Assembly (NCBI RefSeq): GCF_002575655.3
Contig: NC_053039.3
Coordinates: forward strand, 240,662,622-240,726,621
DNA from: Aegilops tauschii subsp. strangulata
Taxonomy: Eukaryota > Streptophyta > Magnoliopsida > Poales > Poaceae
DNA length: 64,000 nt
Reading direction: 5' to 3'
Part shown: positions 56,638 to 64,000 of the stretch, piece after piece
Layout: each line of letters opens with the position of its first letter
Position numbering within the stretch: the stretch's first letter is position 1
Translations under genes and position numbers: made by a program
The notes under the pieces: generated by a model
The model's input: only the letters and a program-made list of their open reading frames with translations
What the model was told of the DNA's origin: nothing
Database searches by the model: none

Positions 56638-56976
56638 TCACATCACCGAGCAGCTGTTGGGGTTCTCGTCGCTGAAGTAGTTGTAAGGGTCCGCGTGCGG
56701 GTGCGGCTGCATCGGCATCGGGTACGCCATTGGGTACGGCATGGGCGGCCGCCCGTAACCGTACCCCATCGGCATCGCCGGGTACCCCGCCGGAGCGCCG
56801 CCACCGCCGTGGTGGGGGTGGGCGTGGGCGTGCCCGTGCCCGTTCATCATCGCCTGCTGCTGTTGCTGCTGCTGCTGCATCATCATTTGTTGCTGGTGCT
56901 GCATCATGGCCATGTACTGCTGCTGCGCCATGGGGTTCCCGGCAGCCTGCATCATCTCGGCGGGGCCGGACGGCAT

Positions 56977-57007
<31 letters not shown>

Positions 57008-58548
57008 TGGAAGAACCCAGGTGGAGGCATGCCGCCGGCCGGCATGCCATGAGCGGCTCCGCCACCGCCCTGCGCGCCTCCCATGTGGGGGTGGTGGCCC
57101 ATGGGCCCTCCCATCGGGCCCATACCAGGAAAGCCGGGAGCGCCCATCATGTTAGGCCTCATCATGGCCTGCTGCTGCGGCGGCATGCCGATGCCGCCCA
57201 TCGGTCCACCGACACCGAGGCCGGGGCCACCGCCGCCGCCCTTCTTCCCAGGTTGGCCCGCCTGGCCCCCGCCGCCCGGGGCGCCTCCTCCTCCTCCTTT
57301 GGCGTTGTTCGCCTGGCCACCGCCTCCATTCTTGCCACCGCCGTTGCCGTTACCGCCCCCGCCACCTTGGTTCTGCTTGCCACCTGCGTCTTTCTTGCCA
57401 CCGCCACCGCCACCGCCGTTGTTGGGATTCCCCTTGATCTGCACCGGGATCTCGTTGCCACCCTTCTTGCCACCATTGTTGCCGCCCTTCTTGTCTCCTC
57501 CACCGGCGTTCGGTGGCATGGCCATCGGCTTCATCATCATCTTGGGGTCGTCGAAGTAGTCGTCGTCGAGGCCGTCATCGTCGAAATCATCCTCGTCGTC
57601 GAAGTCGTCGAACTCGTCGTCGAACTCGCTGCCGTCGTCCCCGAACTCATCCTCTGGTGGGAGGTTGAACTTGACGGACTTGGGGTCCTTCATCGGCGCG
57701 GCCGCCGCGAACGGCATCTTCCCGTCCATGAACTGCGGCAGCTTCATTCCCTTCATCTGCATCTGCTGTTGCAGCTGCTGAAGCTGCTGCGCCGTCGGCT
57801 GCGGCATCATCATCTTTGCGTCCTTGCTAGCACCTCCGCCGCCGCCGCCGCCGCCGCCGCCACCTTTCTGACCCTTGGCACCGCCGGCGTCCTTGGACTG
57901 GCCCTTGCCACCGGCGTCCTTGGCCTGGCCCTTAGCACCGCCGTCAAGTTGGAGCTTCTGAAACTGGTTAGCCATTCCAGCCTTGGACCCCCAGAGTTCG
58001 GCTGGCTTGCCAGCCTTGGTCAGCTTCTTGATGATGGTGTCCGGATCCACCATGCCAGACACCGTCACCTTCCCCTGCTCCGGGTCTATGCTGGATTGGT
58101 ACACCCCTGACGATGAATTCAACACATCTCCGTTACAGAAAATTAACTCGAAAATGCAGAGATAATAAGCAAGAGCGAAACTGAAGCAATTAGATTACTA
58201 TTTAAAAGAAAAGGCTTATCTTCTCACCTTCGATCTTGTGCAGGATCTTCTTGACCTTCTTCTGGCAGCCATCACAGTGGATGTTCACTTTGAGCACGCA
58301 AGTCTGGGAATTTCGGAGGAACAGAGAACACAGGGTCACCAAAATAGCAAAACATGGAGGTTTGGAAACACAAGATAGCGGGGGACACGGGAGGAAACAC
58401 AGGTGAAAAGAAAAGTAAAGTAAGGCAAAGCTGCGTGCGTGCCTAATCAATCAAAGAATGGCAGCAAAAACAAGAAGGAACACGGAATGTCTTGAGTTGA
58501 GACGACGCGAGAACGCACCTGTATCTTGAGGACCTCCTCCTTACTCAT
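56638..58548 (-). CDS. Heavy-metal-associated isoprenylated plant protein (HIPP)
   Basis: Three coding exons on the minus strand: 58519-58548, 58228-58303 and 56638-58106. Both introns (58304-58518 and 58107-58227) have GT...AG ends. The joined frame is open for 524 codons. It starts [16 protein letters not shown] and has an HMA fold at about residues 10-75 with the metal site CDGC at 20-23. Next come a Gly/Lys/Ala linker with a Gly run (about 117-127), Gln/Met-rich sequence, an acidic block (about 187-222), a long Gly/Lys/Asn-rich part, and a Met/His/Pro/Tyr-rich tail. It ends in CSVM (521-524), a CaaX farnesylation motif. Family members bind metals or partner proteins and attach to membranes or nuclei by the lipid; roles include metal handling and stress responses. 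The substrate of this one is unknown. Its length and low-complexity tail fit the long Gly-rich HIPP subgroup. Confidence 0.93.
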
Positions 58549-58740
58549 CCCGGACCGCCTCAAGTGCCCCGCAACTGCCCAGATCTGTCACACGGAGGCC
58601 TCAAATCAGACGAAGAACAAACAACAACAACAACAACCAGGAGGAAAACATTGCTCTCGTGAGAGAGAAGGTGCGGTATGATCAGAAGAAGGGAGAGGGA
58701 GGAAAAAATGCCTTCTCGCTGGAGATAACTCGGTGTCCTG

Positions 58741-58803
58741 CAATATAATATCTCCCCACACACACTCACACGCAAAAGAGTAAGTGCAGCGGAGAGAGAG
58801 AGA
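58741..58803 (-). promoter_or_regulatory. Putative core promoter and leader of the HIPP gene
   Basis: On the minus strand GATATTATATTGCAGG (58741-58754) lies about 195 bp before the start codon, and a CT-rich leader follows (CCTCCCTCTCCCTTCTTCTG). A (CT)n tract sits just upstream (about 58793-58803). An AG at about 58588 could end a 5' UTR intron. The transcription start cannot be fixed from the sequence. Confidence 0.35.
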
Positions 58804-59100
58804 AAAGGAACAGGGCTGTGGCTTATTAGAGTTTGTGTGTTTGCAGAAAACCAAGAGGGGGGGCTTGGTCTATTAGGCCTCTGTGGTCCAGAGGAGGAAG
58901 AGGGGTTGGAGATGGCGAGAGGAGAGGAGAGGAGAGGCTTCCTCTTGGTCTAATGAGCACGGGCACCATCCTCCATCTGCTTACCCTTTTATTTCGACCT
59001 TTGGCCTTTGGCACTGGAGCGGAAGCCTTTCCCTTTGCCCTCCCCTCGGCCGATTGTGTGTGTGAAATCCTACTCCTACAAAAGACTAGCCAGGGAGAGA

Positions 59101-59470
59101 ATTAAATACCCTTTGTCACTTGTCAGTAAGTACAGGGAGATGTTCAACATGTGAGGGTACCCGGATGTTATACTAGTGTACTACTGCGCTTACCGATGCC
59201 CCTCCCCGCTTCTTCTTTTTTCTCTTTTCTTTTTTGCAAAAGCGTACATGCAAGTCTTGTTCAACTCAACTGCCAATTTCATATCAGTCCCTCCCTCTGT
59301 GACTTCAGTTAGACTGTTTGTAGAGCCTACTATTTCTCTCGGGACGTGCGGATGACTGCCCATCAGAGGAATATTCCGTTAAGTTTATGTACCGCTTGTA
59401 TTTGTCTCTGCTTGCTTGGTCTAGGAATGCCAATGTGGGGTGACAAACTGGGTTTGAACCTCGACTACAT
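59101..59470. other. Intergenic sequence upstream of the HIPP gene, nothing recognised
   Basis: No supported frame, TIR or LTR end. Confidence 0.5.
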
Positions 59471-61020
59471 ATGCAAAACACGTTTCATACGGATGTTTAG
59501 TGACCTTTTAGTTGAATGCGTTATGACGGCATGTTTAGTGACTTTTTAGTTGAATGCGTTATGACGGCTTGTTTATGCAAAATGCTTTTAAGACTGCTTA
59601 GGGCGAAATCCAGGTAAGTCTATGTAAAGCTCGACCAACCAGAATGTTAGGATCCTCAGTGTGAGAGAACGAGTTAGCTCATTTTTATTCACGAGCAATG
59701 CTTTCCATACGTTGAGTCAAGAGGCTGGGGGGTGGTACCTCCTTTGCGAAGAAGATACATTGCGTCAAAACCCTATATTAGGATATACACACAATCAAAA
59801 CATGAGTTGGTTTATTTGTTAGCTTGGCTTAACATGTTGCGTATGCTAGGATTCTACGTAAGGAGAACTACACATATGATTTTGTATTGTTGTACATGCA
59901 TATCGTTAGGTTCTTGAGTCACAAGAGCATGCCCTAACGCTCTGCATGCATACCGTTAGGTTTTGAGTGTTTCCCGCCAACCAAAAGATGAGTTAGCTCA
60001 TTATTATCAGATTTTTAACGCATACATACCGTGTGACGATACCATGAGTACGACAAGAGTCGCTAGATTTTCCGTTATAGTTTACTTCACACATACTTAT
60101 TAATAAATGCGAAGAATGAGTGTGTTGCGTTTGTATGGAATGTTGGATGTGTGTGCTCTATCGCACATCCGACAAATATCCACGGAACCATCATCATTCT
60201 ATATGTCAATCAATAAAGTTAGTTAAAGACGTCATTGTTCACTACATAGTAATTCTCTTGATGCAAACATATTTCGTATAGATGTTTAGTGATTATTTAG
60301 TTGAATGTGTTATGTCGGCTTTGTGCAGTGAGACTCGTTTGGGAAAATTCATGCAAGTCTATGCAACATTCGACCAACCAGAAGATAGTTCGATCATGTT
60401 TATCCGGTTCAAACACATTGCATGCATTATCTTATGATCCTCGGTGTGAGAAGATGAGTTCACGAGTAATGCTTTCCCGTAGGTCAAGTCAAGAGGCTAG
60501 GTTGATGCCTTCTTTTCGAATAAAAGATATTGCGTCAAAACTTCCAATATACACGCACCGAAAAAATGAGATAGTTTGTTTTTAGCTCGGTTTAACATTA
60601 GTATGTTAGAATCATATGTAAGAAGTACCACATGTCCGATTGTATGCTTTACGTGCATATTGCTAGGCTCTAGAGTTAGAAGAGCATGCCCTAACGGTAT
60701 GCATGCATACCGTTAGGTCTTGACTGTATCCCGTGAACCAAAAGATGTGCTAGCTTATTCTTATCCGGCTATAATGTATAGCTACCGAGTGAGAACAACA
60801 TGAGTAGAACCACACACGAGATTTTTCATTATAGCTTATTCCATGCATAGACGTTTAGTAAATGCTACGAGTGAGTGTATAGCGTGCGTAGAAAAAGTTA
60901 GACATGTGGTCTTTGTCCGACAAATCTCTACAGAATTATCCCTATTCTATATCGCAACCGAAAATTTTAGTTAAAGATGTAATTGTTTAATAGTGACCAT
61001 CCCTACATGGTGTTGATGTA
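59471..61020 (+). repeat. Diverged two-copy tandem repeat (~760-790 bp units) of unknown origin
   Basis: Unit 1 starts at 59471 and unit 2 at 60261; both begin ATGCAAA.. and GATGTTTAGTGA. Shared landmarks in the same order: CGACCAACCAGAA, GATCCTC.GTGTGAGA, CACGAG.AATGCTTTCC, TTGCGTCAAAAC, AGAGCATGCCCTAACG, ATGCATACCGTTAGGT, CAACCAAAAGATG-type and CCGACAAAT. Unit 1 has an extra ~39-bp internal duplication (TTTAGTTGAATGCGTTATG twice near 59505-59570). No protein is encoded. No known transposon ends were found. Confidence 0.8.
60690..60717. repeat. Perfect 28-bp palindrome in unit 2
   Basis: The half-site CCTAACGGTATGCA is followed directly by its exact reverse complement. The corresponding site in unit 1 (59933-59960) differs at two positions. 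A related half-site ATCGTTAGGTTCTTGAG precedes it in each unit. Confidence 0.9.
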
Positions 61021-62190
61021 CTTCCTGCTTAGAACAATATAACATACATCTCTTATGGCATGTATTGTCTACAGGACTCGACCATTTCATAGCACATGCA
61101 CGTGAGCAACAGATTGCTATCAAACCCCATTACAACCAACACCACTTTTGCACCTACACCTCATACCTCGTTGATCATCATATTCATTCATTTTACTGGG
61201 TTTTTCTCACACATAGAGTTGTATTCTTCTACACATTTCCCTTCTGGATCTCTACATCGGCTTTGTCCAAGCTCGCTTGACCACTTGTGACGCCTGTATG
61301 GTTAGCTTTTCGCCAGGAAACCACTGACACAATCATTTACTTGCAAATATGTGTGGTGGCTAGCCCACACAATCTGACCAACAAGCAATGGTTGTATTGC
61401 CACGTCACTGCCACCCTTACTTCTTAACTTTAGAGTATCGCCTTCACATCCCTCTTTACAGTATTCACATTATACTATAAGCCTCGGGTTGAAGAAATAG
61501 AGGGATTGACAAAAATTGTAGTATCCGAGGAGGAAAAAGCGGCATCACACTATAAGCCTAACATGTAATGGTTACCCTTTAGCGTTTCCATATTTAATAG
61601 GTATGAAATCATTACGACCTTTACCAAAACAGTGTCGTCCACAGATGAAAGTATTTCATGGAGTCACTTGCATGTCTACAGTTTTCTTGTGCGTGCTTGG
61701 GATATGTGTTTTGTATAAATGTTTCGCCGTCTTATTAAGTATTCTCCACCTCCTTGCTAGGGGTCTTGTTGTTTTTTATGGGTATGTAGTCAACATCTCA
61801 GAGGTTAATGTATGAACTAATATCACATTTAGCAAATAAAGTCATTTGATTAACATGTTGAGGGGATGTTAACGGACCTATTAACCTTCGCAATAAAAGA
61901 CCGTGAACTAGACAGTTAGTCCTCTAGGCTTGTGTCCTGGGGCAATTGCAACTTAGTCACTGTTAGCATGGTGCATGCACGTGTATTTGACAAAATCGAC
62001 CACATGTTGTCTTTCTACGAGCACTCGATGCTTCCCATGGAGTGGCTACCAAGGACCATGCAAGGGCAATGCTCGTCAAGCGGCTTCCTAGTCATGACTA
62101 CACTGATTAGTGGCACAATCCCATGCATCCAAGCCAAGTGAGCACACTTTCTCTATGAGCGTGTGTGAAAGCGGGAGTTAAGTTGCATAG
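61021..62190. other. Intergenic sequence, no feature recognised
   Basis: AT-rich with only short chance frames. No repeat ends or motifs were recognised. Confidence 0.5.
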
Positions 62191-63510
62191 TTATGGCTTT
62201 TGGTTACCCTCCTCCCCGCGGCAGTCAAAACCTGATGCTCTTTTTTTGCCGTCACCCGCTCCGAACCCGAAATGACAAATGGATAGATCATGTGCCAAAC
62301 GAGGGTACAATAATCGTTGCAACAAACCAAGCCCTGCCTCCTTTCTCGGGCGACAGGCGGCGACCAACTCCCATCCTCAATCTCCATCGGCAAGGGCGCT
62401 GGTCCCCTCTCCCCCCGCTCGCCGCTCCGGCGGCAAGAGGGAGGGGGATCTCGTTCCTTCACTCTGGCCTAGTAGGTAGGGTTAGGGTTTGTCTGCTGTG
62501 GTGCGTCATTGGGGTGGTGGGAGCGGCGTCTGGGCGAATAAGTCTGCCTCAATTCTATTCCCACATCGGTGGAAACCTTCACGGCGGCGCCTCAGAGTTG
62601 ATGGCAATGTGTGCTTGTCGCCCTTCCACCGTTGCGGTCCTGACAGTTATGGTGGTGGCAACATGGAATAAATTTGCTTTACATTCAATTCCGGTGGGTC
62701 GCTGTGAGGCGGCCGTCGGAGGATCTGGTAGCAGGCTAACCAATCAAGGCTGGTGCGGCGGCGGTGCGGGCCTCGAGGTGGATTTTATTCCCAGGCCTAG
62801 CCGTCGTGATGACGCGCGCTCCGGCATCAACATGGGGGCATGGAGCTTTTCTAGGAGCATGGTGACTCTGCTTTGCAGGTTCTCGTCGGTGGCGACGCTT
62901 CATCGTCGTCGCTCAACAAGCTGGCGCAAGTGGCGACGCAGTTCCAATCTGGCTTATCTCCGGCGGGCTGGTCCTCCTAGACCGATGATGGTGAGTTCCC
63001 GACATCTTTAATCCATGCGCCCAACCAAGGGTAGACCTGGCCATGGGCAGCCCGGCCCGGACGACCCAACCCGACCTGGCCCGAAAATCCCGGGCCGGGC
63101 TGAGCCCGAGTGTGCCATCGGGCCGGGCTCGAGCCTAGAAACTAAGCTCGACGGGCAGGTCGGGCTAGGCTCGGGCCTGCACAAAACACGTTTTTAGCCG
63201 TGTCGGGCTTTCTCGGGCTCGGGCTCGATTTTGTAGGCCCGATGGCCGGGCCGGGCCGGGCTCGGGCATGGGTTTTTAGCACCGCGCTTTTTTGGCTCGG
63301 CCCAAAGCCCGGCCTAGCCCGAGATATGCCCAGGTATAACCAAGGGTTTCACCGGCCCGGCAGGGAGTGGCGGCGGCGACGCGCCCTCATCCCGCGTTGG
63401 TGGTGTGGCTAGATTGGTTTCCCAGGGTGCTATTTGTAATTTCTTATTTTTATGGGGTTGAGTTGTACTTGTACCACTACTTATTTTCAATTTAATCTAA
63501 GGTTCTTCTC
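62191..63510 (+). other. GC-rich retroposon-like or gene-fragment segment
   Basis: A GC-rich block starts about 62200 (CCTCCTTTCTCGGGCGAC). It includes GTAGGGTTAGGGTTTGTC and, after a hAT-type MITE, ends with T-rich 3' UTR-like sequence and an A run (CGACAAAAAAAC, about 63512-63522). This layout resembles a truncated non-LTR retroposon or processed transcript. The 272-codon frame at 62193-63011 shows no recognisable domain and is not claimed as a gene. Confidence 0.35.
63032..63338. mobile_element. hAT-type MITE with 8-bp TSD
   Basis: This 307-bp element starts TAGACCTGG and ends CCAGGTATA, giving short TIRs. ACCAAGGG is duplicated at 63024-63031 and 63339-63346. The interior is built of CCCGGCC/GGGCTCGGGC words in both orientations. 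The 8-bp duplication and TIR start suit hAT. Confidence 0.85.
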
Positions 63511-63539
63511 GACAAAAAAACAAGGGTCTAATTTTTAGG

Positions 63540-64000
63540 CAAGGAAGTAAATTAGAATTTTCATAGTAGAGCTTCTCGTAGTTGGTCCTAGCATTTTCTA
63601 TGGAAAAGAGTAAATAAAAAATTATTCTTTTACGCTAGAAATAGTTATGTGTGGTTATCTTTACCAAATTATAAAATAAATGTAGCGCGACAAATGTCGG
63701 CAGCCAATAATCTATATCAAAAACATTACATTAGATTTAGGAAGTAAATTAGATATCTTCCTAGTATATCTTCTATCTGTTGGCCACAACATTTTTTCTT
63801 TTGGGAAAAGAGTTAATAGAAATTAATGATATATGCTATAGATAGATATATGTGGCGATGCTTCTTGAAAAAAGAGATATATGTTGTTATATCTAGCAAA
63901 TCTTAAAACAAATGTAGCGCAATAAATTTCAGCCAACAAATCACCATGCAATATATCGAGTACTAAATATTAGATTAGGAAGTAAATTAGAATGTTCCTA
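63540..64000 (+). repeat. AT-rich tandem repeat, ~200-240 bp units, running off the right edge
   Basis: GGAAGTAAATTAGA recurs at 63543, 63740 and 63978. It is followed by related text (TAGT.GA/TATCTTCT, GTTGGCC, AAAAGAGT.AATA, AAATGTAGCGC.A). At least two full diverged units and the start of a third are visible. Confidence 0.75.

Noticed and set aside
56695..58110. 471-codon plus-strand frame opposite the HIPP exon
   Set aside because: It is a shadow of the GC-rich, low-complexity coding strand (Leu/Val/His runs); the minus strand has the HMA domain, splice sites and CaaX end.
62193..63011. 272-codon plus-strand frame
   Set aside because: No recognisable domain, biased composition, and it lies in a segment that looks like a retroposon or UTR fragment; not called a gene.
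1..64000. tRNA or rRNA genes, CRISPR arrays, bacterial operon signals
   Set aside because: None seen; tRNA-like words are primer binding sites, and the window is nuclear plant DNA in character.

Overview
This looks like intergenic DNA of a large, repeat-rich grass genome, most likely a Triticeae species (wheat, Aegilops or barley). The reasons are the LTR types (TGAGGGAGTCCTGGATT..., TGATACGTCTCC..., TGTAACATCCC..., TGTCGGCGTCC...), a Stowaway MITE, and one intron-containing, GC-rich gene. About 80% of the window is nested LTR retrotransposons. The only gene that looks intact and host-encoded is a heavy-metal-associated isoprenylated plant protein (HIPP) on the minus strand at 56638-58548.

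Layout. (1) 1-10088: Gypsy element A (only its 3' part and 3' LTR, to 4567) sits inside the integrase region of a related Gypsy element B (4568-9708). B in turn sits inside a TGATACGTCTCC-type LTR (fragment S3, 9709-10088). (2) 10089-13976: a minus-strand Gypsy deletion derivative (S1) with gag and protease but no RT or IN, inserted in the 5' LTR of element C. (3) 13977-50544: a Copia-like (SIRE/Maximus-like) element C, consisting of a 5' LTR remnant, gag, no detectable pol, a downstream 'plant transposon protein' ORF and a 3' LTR. C is split by Gypsy D (16895-35005, TSD CTATT), which carries the complete minus-strand chromovirus E (19250-30059, TSD GCTAC). C is split again by Gypsy S2 (about 35641-44119), whose 3' LTR carries F (39351-43678, TSD AAAGA), probably a solo LTR. 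(4) 50545-55144: an unassigned repeat, a 5'-truncated LINE with a Stowaway MITE in its 3' UTR, and a Tourist-like MITE. (5) 55145-59100: the HIPP gene and its flanks. (6) 59100-64000: intergenic DNA with a diverged two-copy tandem repeat holding a perfect 28-bp palindrome, a retroposon-like segment carrying a hAT-type MITE, and a tandem repeat running off the right edge.

Recurring theme. Three Gypsy elements (A, B, D) carry an antisense reading frame between pol and the 3' LTR, each preceded on the antisense strand by its own TATA box. In A and B it resembles the plant 'putative gypsy type transposon' family (PF04195-like). In D it is an open 237-codon frame with a B3-DNA-binding-like region. 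Element E has an open 245-codon accessory frame ahead of a gag-pol broken by stops. These accessory frames, the pol-less composite structure of C and the palindromic tandem repeat are the parts most worth a second look.

Limits: boundaries were read by eye from TSDs, TG...CA ends, PBS and PPT. Family names are suggestions, and no database search was possible.
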